Origin: Rouxiella badensis
GTDB lineage: Bacteria; Pseudomonadota; Gammaproteobacteria; Enterobacterales; Enterobacteriaceae
Reading direction: 5' to 3'
DNA length: 64,000 nucleotides
Assembly: GCA_026967495.1 (NCBI GenBank)
Contig: CP114060.1
Location: 1-64,000, forward strand
Part shown: one piece after another, positions 42,949 to 52,670 of the stretch
Layout: every line of letters starts with the position of its first letter
Numbering within the stretch: the stretch's first letter is position 1
The notes under the pieces: model-generated
Databases searched by the model: none
The model's input: only the letters and a program-made list of their open reading frames with translations
What the model was told of the DNA's origin: nothing
Position numbers and translations under genes: made by a program

Positions 42949-44819
42949 ATGAAAAATATAATGCTAAAATCCAAAGTCGCCGCCTGTCTCGCACTATGCG
43001 GCCTTATTGGTTTCTCAAACGTGACTTTCGCGGCAACGGACTATGCGGCTACCATGCCTTCAATTGAAGGTAAAAAGTTGATGGTCGGCTATTGGCATAA
43101 CTGGGATCAGGGATTCTCTGGGGACTATGCGCAGGGCTATCCCAAAAAATGAACCTTAAAGATACTCCTAAAGAGTTTAACGTCGTGATGGTCTCGTTCA
43201 TGAAGTCAACCAATGACAATAGCATGCCGACCTTTACCCCTTACTATGGAACGGAGCAAAGCTTTCGCACCGAGATTTCGGAGCTAAATCAGCGTGGACA
43301 GGCTGTTCTGCTGTCTCTTGGTGGTGCGGATGCGCACATTGAACTGCACGCTGCCAAAGGCGATACGCAAAAGTTTGCCAATGAAATCATACGCCTGGTC
43401 GAGACCTACGGTTTCGACGGCCTGGATATTGACCTTGAGCAAGCGGCTATCAAGAAAGCTGATAATGAGACCGTTATTCCCGCTGCACTGAAAATAGTCC
43501 GCAAACATTATGAAAATCAGGGTAAGCATTTTATTATCAGTATGGCCCCTGAAATTCCTTATCTGACCGAAATTACCCCAGAGTATATAAACTATATTAA
43601 AAATCTGGATGGCTACTATGATTTTATTGCTCCGCAATATTATAACCAGGGCGCGTTCGGGATTGGCTTTGAACCTGAAGACACCTCAGACGGCGTCTAT
43701 TGGGTTAATTATCGCCAGGATGATGACTCTAAAAAATATGAATTCCTTTATCACTTTACTAAAGAACTGATTGCTAACCCACACGGTAAGGCAGCAGTGA
43801 AAATCCCTGCCAATAAATTAGTTATCGGCTTGCCAAGTAATAACTCAGCGGCTGCAACAGGTTTTGTCAAAACGCCGCAGGACGTGTATCGCGTTTTCAA
43901 AGATTTAGAAAAAGAAGGCATGCCGTTAAGAGGGGTGATGACCTGGTCGATAAACTGGGATGAAGGTGAAAATGTCTCTCATCAGGGCTTCAACGGCCAG
44001 TTCCGTAAAGATTACACCGACCTGATTTACGGCGAAAATGCTATCGTGACGCCAGACGAAGATACCACGGCGCCGAGCGTACCTACCCATCTGCATGGAG
44101 AAGCGACCGCCAGCAGCATTCATCTGACCTGGACGGCCTCGACAGACGACAACGCCGCAGGCGTTCATCATTATGAAATATATCGTAATAATGTCAAAAT
44201 TTCCGATGCTCCCTCCCATGAATACACCGACGTTAATTTACAGGAAAACGTCGAGTATCATTACACCGTCAAGGCCGTCGACGCCGCAAACAATATTTCT
44301 GCCGCCAGCGATGTTCTGAGCATCAAGACCGAAAAAGCCCCGGCACACGACGCCCAGGCACCCACCATTCCCACTCAGTTGGTAGCAACGCAGGTTGCAC
44401 AAAATAGCGTGACGCTGACGTGGAAAGCCTCAACGGATAATGTGAAAGTGTTGGGTTACGAGATTTTCCGCAATGGCAAACTGGCATTTAACGTGAAAGA
44501 AATCCGCGTTGAGGACAAAAATCTTCAGCCGGATACCACTTACCACTATCAGATAAGTGCGACGGATATCTCAGGCAATAAGTCCGGCCTTTCCGAGATG
44601 CTGTCCGTTACCACCAAAGAGAAAAGTGACGACAACGGTGGTGCGCACCCGGCTTACAAAGAAGGCACCCATTATCAGGCCGGTGACATCGTTACCGCCG
44701 CTGACGGCAACGCCTATCAGTGTAAGCCCTCGCCTTATACCCCATGGTGTAGCGGCGTGGCGTGGGCCTATGCGCCTTCTACCGGCAGCGCATGGCAACA
44801 GGCGTGGGACAAGAAGTAA
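42949..44819 (+). pseudogene. Secreted GH18 chitinase with two FnIII domains and a CBM5/12 module (ChiC-like), frameshifted as written
   Basis: Hydrolyses chitin. The ATG at 42949 opens a signal peptide (MKNIMLKSKVAACLALCGLIG, cleavage likely after VTFA). The frame breaks at an A6 run (43144-43149); one more A joins YPK to KMNLKDTPKEFNVVMVSFM, a 623-residue protein. The GH18 domain has SLGG and the catalytic DGLDIDLE (Glu about residue 163), then MAPE, QYYNQ and MTWSINWD, closest in memory to Serratia ChiC. It is followed by two fibronectin type III domains (about 375-460 and 465-550) and a C-terminal chitin-binding module with YQCKPSPYTPWCSG and WQQAWDKK. Serratia ChiC lacks a classical signal peptide, so this version may use the Sec route. 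It interrupts the surE-truD pair. Confidence 0.9.
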
Positions 44820-44836
44820 ATTCTTAGAGTACAAAA

Positions 44837-44868
44837 ACATAGAAAGCCGGCTAGCCGGCTTTCTATGT
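44837..44868. terminator. Chitinase terminator
   Basis: Long perfect inverted repeat ACATAGAAAGCCGGCT / AGCCGGCTTTCTATGT 18 nt after the chitinase stop; it may work in both directions. Confidence 0.8.
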
Positions 44869-44878
44869 CAACTTTGAA

Positions 44879-44897
44879 CCCCCTCCTCGTGAGGGGG
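44879..44897. terminator. Hairpin after truD
   Basis: CCCCCTC / GAGGGGG stem with a short loop, 18-37 nt after the truD stop on the minus strand. The T-tract is weak, so it is a probable rather than certain terminator. Confidence 0.5.
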
Positions 44898-44915
44898 TAA
44901 TTGTTGCGCAGAAGA

Positions 44916-45962
44916 TTATTCGCTGATATCCGCGTCGCCTTCACCCTGTCCCATCAACTCACGGACCAGGCTGGTGGCAAAACTGCCCGCGGGCAGCCAG
45001 AACTTAAGCTCCAGCGTCGCCTCGTCCAGCGGTTTCCAGACGATGTTCTGCGGGTGCAGCATAATGGCACGGCGCGCAGGATCAACACGTTCACGCTTGA
45101 GCAGAGACAGCAGCGGCGTCTGGTCCTCAATGCAGCTCAGCTCGAAAGCTTCGGCATCCTGCTGTGAACCCAAAGGACCATCACCCGGCAACGGTGCCGT
45201 GATCAACAGCTCACCGCTGGCCACGCGCGACTGCACCGACTCCAGCTCTTCTTCCCTGGCAACAAACCAGCTGCCGCGTCCGCTCAACTGAAGCGCATCA
45301 CCCAGCATCGCCTCACTCATCAGCCCTTTTGCCAAACGCTGGCTGGCGACAATGTTAAACATCGCGCTACGGCTCGCAGAAAGATAGAAGCTGCGCTTAG
45401 GACGCTCTTTAACGCGGATTTCGTCCTTCGCCCAGCGGGTCGCCTGCAGCAGATTATTGCCGCCGCGCCCAAAGCGCTGCACGCCAAAATAGTTCGGCAC
45501 GCCCTGTAACACAATCTTCTCCAGACGCTGCTCAATGTCTGCAAGGTCGGTCAAATCGCGCAGTACCAGTGTGAATGCATTGCCTTTCAGTGTACCGATA
45601 CGCATCTTTTTCAGATGACGAGCAAAGCGCACCACTTCACAGCCTTCGAGCTGGAACTGGCTGAGGTCCGGGTTTTCTTTCCCCGGCAAATGCACACAGA
45701 ACCACTGCTCGGTAACGGCGTGGCGGTCTTTAAGACCCGCATAGCTTACCGAACGGGGATGCACACCGGCGAAACGGGCCAACTGCTCGGCGACAAACTG
45801 GGTGTTACAGCCGGTCTTGCGGATGCGCACCAGCAGATGCTCCCCTTCCCCGTCCGGCTCAAAGCCAAGGTCTTCCTCAACGATGAAATCTTCTGGATTG
45901 GCTTTCAGCGTACCGTTCGAAAGCGGCTTGCCGTACAGCCAGGTCAGATTATTCATGTCCAT
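44916..45962 (-). CDS. truD: tRNA pseudouridine(13) synthase TruD
   Basis: Forms pseudouridine 13 in tRNA-Glu. The 348-residue protein has the TruD catalytic motif GLKDRHAVTEQW (Asp79), the NYFGVQRFGRGGNN motif and the KRSFYLSASRSAMFN segment. The start (45962, or Met3 at 45956) is 4-10 nt after the ispF stop, so it is part of ftsB-ispD-ispF-truD. In E. coli surE follows directly; here the chitinase gene intervenes and truD ends the operon. Confidence 0.96.
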   Translation of the reverse strand: MDMNNLTWLYGKPLSNGTLKANPEDFIVEEDLGFEPDGEGEHLLVRIRKTGCNTQFVAEQLARFAGVHPRSVSYAGLKDRHAVTEQWFCVHLPGKENPDLSQFQLEGCEVVRFARHLKKMRIGTLKGNAFTLVLRDLTDLADIEQRLEKIVLQGVPNYFGVQRFGRGGNNLLQATRWAKDEIRVKERPKRSFYLSASRSAMFNIVASQRLAKGLMSEAMLGDALQLSGRGSWFVAREEELESVQSRVASGELLITAPLPGDGPLGSQQDAEAFELSCIEDQTPLLSLLKRERVDPARRAIMLHPQNIVWKPLDEATLELKFWLPAGSFATSLVRELMGQGEGDADISE

Positions 45963-45966
45963 TGCA

Positions 45967-46443
45967 TCAGGCCTTGATCAACAGGGCAACGGCTTCACAG
46001 GCAATGCCTTCGCCGCGGCCGGTAAAGCCCAGCTTTTCAGTCGTAGTGGCTTTCACATTGATGTCGTCCATGTGGCAGCCCAGGTCTTCGGCGATGAAGA
46101 CACGCATCTGCGGCACGTGCGGCAGCATTTTTGGCGCCTGCGCGATGATGGTGATGTCGAGGTTACCGAGACGATAGCCCTTCGCCTTAATCTGACGATA
46201 GGCTTCACGCAACAGCTCGCGGCTGTCTGCACCTTTATAGGCCGGGTCGGTATCCGGGAACAGTTTGCCGATATCACCAAGCGCGGCAGCACCGAGCAGA
46301 GCATCAGTCGCCGCATGCAGGGCAACGTCGCCGTCTGAATGTGCCAGCAGACCCTTTTCATAAGGGATACGCACGCCGCCGATCACCAGAGGGCCTTCGC
46401 CACCAAATTTATGTACGTCAAAACCGTGACCGATACGCATCAT
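45967..46443 (-). CDS. ispF: 2-C-methyl-D-erythritol 2,4-cyclodiphosphate synthase IspF
   Basis: Fifth step of the MEP isoprenoid pathway, forming MEcPP with release of CMP. The 158-residue protein has the zinc ligands in RIGHGFDVHKFG (Asp8, His10) and LAHSDGDVALHAATDALLGA (His42), plus TTTEKLGFTGRGEGI. Overlaps the ispD stop by 4 nt, indicating coupling. Confidence 0.98.
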   Translation of the reverse strand: MMRIGHGFDVHKFGGEGPLVIGGVRIPYEKGLLAHSDGDVALHAATDALLGAAALGDIGKLFPDTDPAYKGADSRELLREAYRQIKAKGYRLGNLDITIIAQAPKMLPHVPQMRVFIAEDLGCHMDDINVKATTTEKLGFTGRGEGIACEAVALLIKA

Positions 46444-47159
46444 GCGCTCTCCTCTTGGTGTAACTGAGTTAAATAGAATGCTGCCAGTGCCAGATCTTCT
46501 GGACGGGTAACTTTAATATTATCGGATCTTCCCGGCACTAACTGCGGATGATAACCACAGTATTCGATGGCCGAGGCCTCGTCGGTCACGGTAGCGCCTT
46601 CATCAAGCGCACGTTCCAGACAGGCTTTTAACAGACCCAATGGGAAAAACTGCGGCGTAAGCGCGTGCCATAAATCCTGACGGTCGACGGTATGGGCGAT
46701 TTTCTCAATCCCCGGTTCACCGCGCTTCATCGTGTCGCGTACCGGCGCGGCAAGGATCCCGCCAACGTTACTCGTTGCGCTGATAGCCAGCAGTCGCGTC
46801 AAGTCATCAGGATGCAGGCACGGACGTGCCGCGTCATGAACCAACACCCAGGACGCGTCTCCCGCCTGCTTGAGCCCGGCCATAACCGAATCGGCACGCT
46901 GCGCGCCACCGGTCACCGCCTGAATACGCGGGTCCTGCGCAACAGGCAACTGGGCAAACCAGGTGTCCTGAGGACTGATAGCGACCACCACTTTCCTGAC
47001 GCGGGGACTGCGCAGCAGCGCATTGATAGCGTGCTCGAGCAGGGTTTTCCCTTCGATGGTCAGATATTGTTTAGGAAGTTCGCTTTGCATGCGGCTGCCA
47101 ATACCGGCGGCGGGCAACACCGCGACGATATCGGCCGAGGAGACGGCTGTGTGGCTCAT
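46440..47159 (-). CDS. ispD: 2-C-methyl-D-erythritol 4-phosphate cytidylyltransferase IspD
   Basis: Third step of the MEP pathway: transfers CMP to MEP. The 239-residue protein has the nucleotidyltransferase motif VLPAAGIGSRMQSELPKQY, VVAISPQD, LVHDAARPCL and the TDEASAIEYCG segment. Overlaps ftsB by 4 nt and ispF by 4 nt. Confidence 0.97.
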   Translation of the reverse strand: MSHTAVSSADIVAVLPAAGIGSRMQSELPKQYLTIEGKTLLEHAINALLRSPRVRKVVVAISPQDTWFAQLPVAQDPRIQAVTGGAQRADSVMAGLKQAGDASWVLVHDAARPCLHPDDLTRLLAISATSNVGGILAAPVRDTMKRGEPGIEKIAHTVDRQDLWHALTPQFFPLGLLKACLERALDEGATVTDEASAIEYCGYHPQLVPGRSDNIKVTRPEDLALAAFYLTQLHQEESA

Positions 47160-47485
47160 GGATTATTGTTGATTCTTACTTGCGTTGTGTTGGAAGCCTG
47201 ATTGCGCTTGTTTTGGTCTGGCACCAGGCGATAGAAACTCTCACCGGGCTTGATCATGCCCAGCTCATTGCGTGCGCGTTCCTCAATCGCCTCCTGACCG
47301 CCATTAAGGTCGTCAATCTCTGCGAAGAGTTGGTCATTGCGTGATTTAAGTTTGACGTTGCTGGCCTGTTGCACCTCAACATCATCGTTAACCCGCACGT
47401 AATCGTGAATACCGTTCTTACCCAGCCACAGTGAATACTGCAACCAGCCTAGAATAATCAATAATAGCAGCGTTAATTTGCCCAT
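47156..47485 (-). CDS. ftsB: Cell division protein FtsB
   Basis: Small bitopic membrane protein that, with FtsL and FtsQ, activates FtsWI septal synthesis. The 109-residue protein has a single N-terminal transmembrane helix (LTLLLLIILGWLQYSLWLG), a coiled coil (about 29-75, NDQLFAEIDDLNGG) and the ARNELGMIKPGE motif that contacts FtsQ. First gene of the ftsB-ispD-ispF-truD operon. Confidence 0.97.
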   Translation of the reverse strand: MGKLTLLLLIILGWLQYSLWLGKNGIHDYVRVNDDVEVQQASNVKLKSRNDQLFAEIDDLNGGQEAIEERARNELGMIKPGESFYRLVPDQNKRNQASNTTQVRINNNP

Positions 47486-47678
47486 TCCGCCCCCTGAAAT
47501 AGCCGCTCAATCATCCCACAACTTTCACTTTGACTCCACACTGAAGGGGAAATTGGCGAGCAGATTAGGAGTTAAGTTAAGAATAAGTCCCCAAATGACA
47601 CAATGGTTTACAACCGTGAGGATAAAAACGATTAAAAGCTGCGCAGAAAGGCGGAGAAAAATGAGAACGAGGAGGCGA

Positions 47679-48014
47679 TTACCAGCCGCTGAGAAACTTG
47701 AACACGGTCCAAAATACGCAAAATACCACCAGACCGGTCAACGGCAGAGTCTTCCACAGACGACCGCTGAACAGCATGCTGAAGGCGATACCGATAAGCA
47801 CCGAGATAGGCATCAGCGCCAGAAAGAACGGCCAGGTATAGAGCAGGAAAAACAGCGTATTGGAGCCGTAGATGACAAAAGGAAGGGAAAACGCCAGCCA
47901 GAAGAACACAAATCCGGTGCAGCCGCCGACCATGGAGTAGGAAGGTTCTTCGCTCTCCTTTACCGACGGCTTCTTACGCTTGATGTCGATGAATAACTGA
48001 CTTAACGTTTGCAT
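47679..48014 (-). CDS. ygbE: Inner membrane protein YgbE (DUF3561)
   Basis: 111-residue protein with a basic N-terminus (IDIKRKKPSVKESEE) and three hydrophobic helices (about 30-50, 53-80, 90-108). It matches the enteric YgbE/DUF3561 family, whose function is unknown. The cysC-ygbE-ftsB neighbourhood is conserved. Divergent or convergent partners are absent, so it may share the cysDNC transcript. Confidence 0.88.
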   Translation of the reverse strand: MQTLSQLFIDIKRKKPSVKESEEPSYSMVGGCTGFVFFWLAFSLPFVIYGSNTLFFLLYTWPFFLALMPISVLIGIAFSMLFSGRLWKTLPLTGLVVFCVFWTVFKFLSGW

Positions 48015-48075
48015 GGTTCAACCCCTGTTGTTTCGCTGTACACCGACACGCTCTTCGGCGTTTTGCCAGCAACAT

Positions 48076-48693
48076 TCAGGGATTGATAATACCTCGACCA
48101 CGCAGCACAGCTAATAATTGCGGGACCAAATGTGTTACTAATTGTTCACCATCGAGGTGAATATCAGCCTCCAGCGGCGGCTCATAAACCGAGTCGATAC
48201 CGGTGAAGTTTTTCAGCTCTCCCGCGCGCGCTTTCTTGTATAACCCCTTAGGGTCACGCGCCTCGCAGATAGCCAACGGCGTATCGACAAATACCTCGAT
48301 AAACTGCCCGTTATCCAACAACTCACGTACCATCTGACGCTCGGCGCGATGAGGTGAGATAAACGCAGTAAGCACCACCTGTCCGGCGTCTACCATCAGC
48401 TTGGCTACTTCCCCGACGCGGCGGATATTTTCACGTCTGTCGTCATCGGAAAAGCCCAAATCGCGACACAGTCCGTGTCTTACATTGTCACCATCGAGAA
48501 GATAAGTGCTCACGCCGAGGCTGAAAAGCGCCTGCTCCAGCGCGCCTGCCACGGTGGATTTACCCGACCCTGAAAGGCCGGTAAACCACAGCACCACGCC
48601 GCGATGCCCATGCTGCTTTTCGCGATCCGCACGCGTCACCGCGTGCGGATGCCAGACGATATTTTCGTCCTGAAGGGCCATATTACTTGCCAC
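48076..48693 (-). CDS. cysC: Adenylyl-sulfate kinase CysC
   Basis: Phosphorylates APS to PAPS in sulfate activation. The 205-residue protein has P-loop GLSGSGKST (39-47), DGDNVRHGLCRDLGFS and VDTPLAICEARDPKGLYKKARAGE. The start overlaps the cysN stop by 11 nt. Part of the cysG-cysD-cysN-cysC set transcribed on the minus strand. Confidence 0.97.
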   Translation of the reverse strand: MASNMALQDENIVWHPHAVTRADREKQHGHRGVVLWFTGLSGSGKSTVAGALEQALFSLGVSTYLLDGDNVRHGLCRDLGFSDDDRRENIRRVGEVAKLMVDAGQVVLTAFISPHRAERQMVRELLDNGQFIEVFVDTPLAICEARDPKGLYKKARAGELKNFTGIDSVYEPPLEADIHLDGEQLVTHLVPQLLAVLRGRGIINP

Positions 48694-50110
48694 CCAGCAG
48701 GTCGCGCGCGCCCCAATGTGGGAAATGACGACGAACCAGCGCGTTCAGCTCAAGCTCGAAGGCGCTGTAAGCCCCTTTTTCTTCATAAACCTGTTCAAGC
48801 GCTTCTCGCACCAGACCCGCACCGACGGTTACGTTGCTCAGGCGATCGATAAAGATCATGCCGCCGGTCACTGCGTTCTGCTGATAGTTGTCCAACACCA
48901 GCGGTTCGTCGAAGGCCAGCTCAATCAGACCGATGCCGTTCAGCGGCAGGCTGTCGACCACGCGTTGAGTCAGCGAGTTGATCTCAACCTGATATTCGAT
49001 GTTCTCGACGCGCGCACGGGTCTTCTTGCCACCAATCTTGATGTCATAGCTCTGGCCCACGCTCAGCGGTTGTTCGGCCATCCACACCACGTCAACCTTG
49101 GCGTTCTGCACCGCTTTTACCGTCTCGTTGGCGTCCACCAGCAGGTCACCCCGGCTGATATCAACCTCGGTGTCCAGCACCAGCGTAATCGCCTCTCCGG
49201 CCCAGGCTTCCTGCAGGTCGCCGTCGAAGGTCACGATACGCGCCACGGTGGACTCAACGCCTGATGGCAGCACCTTGATTTTCTGCCCTACGCGAACGGA
49301 ACCGGAGGCCAGCGTACCGGCATAACCACGGAAGTCGAGGTTTGGACGGTTCACATACTGCACCGGGAAACGCATCGGCTGCTGTTCACGCACGTTGATG
49401 ATGTTGACGGTTTCCAGCACGTCGAGCAGCGTCGGGCCAGTGTACCAAGGCATCTTCTGGCTTTCGGACGCCACGTTGTCGCCTTCCAGCGCGGAAAGCG
49501 GCACGAATTTAATGTCCAGATCGGTTGGCAACTGCTCGGCGAAGGTCAGGTAGTCTTGCTTGAATTGCTCGAATACCTCTTCGCTGTAGTCGACCAGGTC
49601 CATCTTGTTGACTGCAACCACCAGATGACGAATCCCCAGCAGCGTTGCGATAAAGCTGTGACGGCGGGTCTGATCCAGTACGCCTTTACGCGCATCGATC
49701 AGCAAAATTGCTAGGTCGCAGGTCGATGCGCCGGTCGCCATGTTACGGGTGTACTGTTCGTGCCCCGGGGTATCGGCGATGATGAATTTACGTTTTTCAG
49801 TTGAGAAGTAGCGATAAGCCACGTCGATAGTAATGCCCTGCTCACGCTCGGCCTGCAAACCGTCAACCAGCAGCGCCAGGTCAATCTTCTCGCCCTGAGT
49901 ACCGTGACGCTTGCTGTCATTGTGCAGTGAAGACAGCTGATCTTCATAAATCTGACGTGTGTCGTGCAGCAGGCGGCCGATTAGCGTACTTTTACCGTCA
50001 TCCACGCTGCCACAGGTCAGGAAGCGCAGCAGACTTTTGTGCTGTTGTGCGTGCAGATAAGCTTCTACGCCGCCCTGCTCAGCGATTTGTTGTGCAATTG
50101 CGTTATTCAT
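48683..50110 (-). CDS. cysN: Sulfate adenylyltransferase GTPase subunit CysN
   Basis: GTPase that drives the thermodynamically unfavourable ATP sulfurylase reaction of CysD. The 475-residue, EF-Tu-like protein has G1 GSVDDGKST (34-42), the DTPGHEQYTRNMATGAS region and NKMDLVDYS, then beta-barrel domains. Follows cysD with a 12-nt gap. Confidence 0.98.
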   Translation of the reverse strand: MNNAIAQQIAEQGGVEAYLHAQQHKSLLRFLTCGSVDDGKSTLIGRLLHDTRQIYEDQLSSLHNDSKRHGTQGEKIDLALLVDGLQAEREQGITIDVAYRYFSTEKRKFIIADTPGHEQYTRNMATGASTCDLAILLIDARKGVLDQTRRHSFIATLLGIRHLVVAVNKMDLVDYSEEVFEQFKQDYLTFAEQLPTDLDIKFVPLSALEGDNVASESQKMPWYTGPTLLDVLETVNIINVREQQPMRFPVQYVNRPNLDFRGYAGTLASGSVRVGQKIKVLPSGVESTVARIVTFDGDLQEAWAGEAITLVLDTEVDISRGDLLVDANETVKAVQNAKVDVVWMAEQPLSVGQSYDIKIGGKKTRARVENIEYQVEINSLTQRVVDSLPLNGIGLIELAFDEPLVLDNYQQNAVTGGMIFIDRLSNVTVGAGLVREALEQVYEEKGAYSAFELELNALVRRHFPHWGARDLLGGK

Positions 50111-50122
50111 AGTCCGTGCTCC

Positions 50123-51031
50123 TTAGAAATACCCTTGACGCTTTTTAAGCTCCATCGAACCCGCCTGATCGCGGTCGATGGCACGCCCCTGACGCTCGCT
50201 GGTGGTGGAAACCAGCATCTCCTCGATGATTTCCGGCAGCGTTTGCGCTTCGGACTCCACCGCACCGGTCAGCGGCCAGCATCCCAGAGTACGGAAACGG
50301 ACCATTTTCTCTTCAATCTCCTCGCCCGGCTGTAGCTCGATACGGTCGTCATCGACCATGAGTAGCATACCGTCACGCTCCAGTACCGGACGCGGTGCGG
50401 CCAGATACAACGGAACAATCTCAATGTTTTCCAGATAGATGTATTGCCAGATATCCAGCTCGGTCCAGTTAGACAGCGGGAAGACGCGGATGCTTTCACC
50501 CTTGTTGATCTGGCCGTTGTAGTTGTGCCACAGCTCTGGACGCTGGTTTTTCGGATCCCAACGATGGAAACGATCGCGGAACGAGTAGATACGCTCTTTG
50601 GCACGCGATTTCTCTTCATCACGACGAGCACCGCCAAAGGCAGCGTCAAAACCGTATTTGTTCAGCGCCTGCTTCAGGCCTTCGGTTTTCATGATATCGG
50701 TGTGCTTGGCGCTGCCGTGTACGAACGGGTTAATGCCCATTGCCACGCCTTCCGGGTTTTTATGCACCAGCAGCTCAAAGCCATAATTCTTCGCCGTACG
50801 GTCGCGAAACTCATACATCTCTTTGAATTTCCAGCCAGTATCGACGTGCAGCAGCGGGAAAGGCAGCGTGCCGGGGAAGAAGGCCTTACGCGCCAGATGC
50901 AGCATCACAGAGGAGTCTTTACCGATGGAATACATCATCACCGGGTTAGCGAATTCAGCCGCAACCTCGCGGATGATATGGATGCTTTCCGCCTCCAGCT
51001 GTCGTAAATGGGTGAGTCGTTTTTCGTCCAT
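50123..51031 (-). CDS. cysD: Sulfate adenylyltransferase small subunit CysD
   Basis: ATP sulfurylase catalytic subunit that forms APS from sulfate and ATP. The 302-residue protein has the PP-loop SIGKDSSVMLHLA and conserved FPLLHVDTGWKFKEMYEFRD, GGARRDEEKSRAKERIYSFRD and RFRTLGCWPLTGAVES (in parts). Nine nt after the cysG stop, so siroheme synthesis and sulfate activation look co-transcribed. Confidence 0.98.
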   Translation of the reverse strand: MDEKRLTHLRQLEAESIHIIREVAAEFANPVMMYSIGKDSSVMLHLARKAFFPGTLPFPLLHVDTGWKFKEMYEFRDRTAKNYGFELLVHKNPEGVAMGINPFVHGSAKHTDIMKTEGLKQALNKYGFDAAFGGARRDEEKSRAKERIYSFRDRFHRWDPKNQRPELWHNYNGQINKGESIRVFPLSNWTELDIWQYIYLENIEIVPLYLAAPRPVLERDGMLLMVDDDRIELQPGEEIEEKMVRFRTLGCWPLTGAVESEAQTLPEIIEEMLVSTTSERQGRAIDRDQAGSMELKKRQGYF

Positions 51032-51040
51032 ATCAGATCC

Positions 51041-52464
51041 TTAAGCCAAATTCACGACCGTCGGGCGTTGTGCACCGGCAGTCTCTGGATGATGCCCAAA
51101 CCAGGCGAGTTTGTGATGAAGTTCAACCACTTCACCAATAACCAGCAGGGCCGGCGACGGCGCCTGTTGGGCTAATTGTTCTAAATTTTGCAATGTTCCG
51201 GTCAACACCTGTTGGTCTGCGCGCGTACCGCGACCAATCACCGCCACCGGCGTTTCGGCGGCGCGCCCGTGGGCGATAAGATGATGACTGATGTCCGAGG
51301 CTTTCATTGCGCCCATATAAATCGCCAGCGTCTGTTGCCCGCGGGCGAGTTCGGACCATTGCAGGCCATTGCCGTCAGTGCGGATTTGGCCGGTAATAAA
51401 CATCACGCTCTGCGCGCGTTCGCGGTGCGTCAGAGGAATACCGGCATAGGCCGTTGCCCCGGCTGCGGCGGTAATTCCCGGCACCACCTGAAAAGGAATG
51501 CCAGCCGCGGCGACCACTTCAAGCTCTTCGCCACCGCGACCAAAAATGAACGGGTCACCGCCTTTCAGCCTGACCACTTTTTTCCCTGCTTCGCCAGGTC
51601 GACCAAGAGTCGATTGGTTTCTTCCTGCATCACCAGATGGTTGCCCGCACGCTTACCGACGCAGATTTTCTCCGCGTCGCGGCGCACGAGGTCCAATACC
51701 TCATCGCTAACCAGGAAGTCATACAGCACCACGTCGGCCTGTTGCATGACCTGCAATCCACGCAGCGTCAGAAGCCCCACGTCGCCGGGACCCGCACCGA
51801 CCAGCGTCACCATCCCCTGATGAGTCGCCTCGTCCGGCGCATCCATCAGCTGCTTTAACGCCTGCTCCGCCTCATCGAACTGCCCCCCAGCGGTCAATGA
51901 AGCGAAGCGGCCGTCAAAAGCCTGCTCCCAGAAACGACGACGGGCAGACATCGAGTTAAAACGCTGCTTGACGCGTTCACGCCAGCTACCGGCGATTTCC
52001 GCCATTTTACCGAGGCTGGCGGGCAGCAGCGTTTCGAGTTTTTCACGCAGCATTCTGGCCAGCACGGGCGCCTGCCCGCTGGACGAAATAGCCACCACGA
52101 TCGGCGAGCGATCGACAATGGACGGAAAAATAAATGAACATTTAGGCTGATCGTCAACGACATTGGCCAGCACGCGGCGCTGATTAGCGTCTTCATACAC
52201 GCGGGCGTTAAGCTCAGTGTCATCCGTTGCGGCGATCACCAGAAATACGTCATCAAGCTGCTCAGGCTGATAAGACTGAGACAACCAAAGAACGTCAGAC
52301 TGCTGGTGCAGAGACTCCACTTCACCAGACAATGCCTGTGCGACGACTCTCACTTCCGCACCTGCTCGCAGAAGAAGATCAATTTTGCGTGCAGCCACTT
52401 CGCCACCGCCAACGACCAGTACCGGACGTTGTTTCAGGTCGGCAAATATAGGGAGATAGTCCAC
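51041..52464 (-). pseudogene. cysG: Siroheme synthase CysG, frameshifted as written
   Basis: Trifunctional enzyme making siroheme, the prosthetic group of sulfite reductase. The N-terminal dehydrogenase/ferrochelatase half has the NAD motif VLVVGGGEVAARK. The C-terminal uroporphyrinogen III methyltransferase half starts VTLVGAGPGDVGLLTLRG. The frame breaks at an A6 run on the coding strand (T6 at 51578-51583). One more A joins AKQGKK to VVRLKGGDPFIFGRGGEE, an SUMT motif, for 474 residues. E. coli keeps cysG with nirBDC; the copy beside cysD, as in Yersinia and Serratia, ties siroheme to sulfate assimilation. Confidence 0.94.
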
Positions 52465-52670
52465 AACAACCTTTATGCATAAACAAATCGATAATATGAC
52501 TATACGGCGTGGCCGTTATCGAGATGAAATGACGAAATGGAATGATTAGTTCCAGAATGGAATATAGCCAGTAAAAAGCTCGTTTTGAGAAAACTGTAAA
52601 TTGTTAATTTCGTCGCCGAATCGCATACTACGGGCAGACTTTTCAAGGACGCCTGATAAGGATTTTTAGT

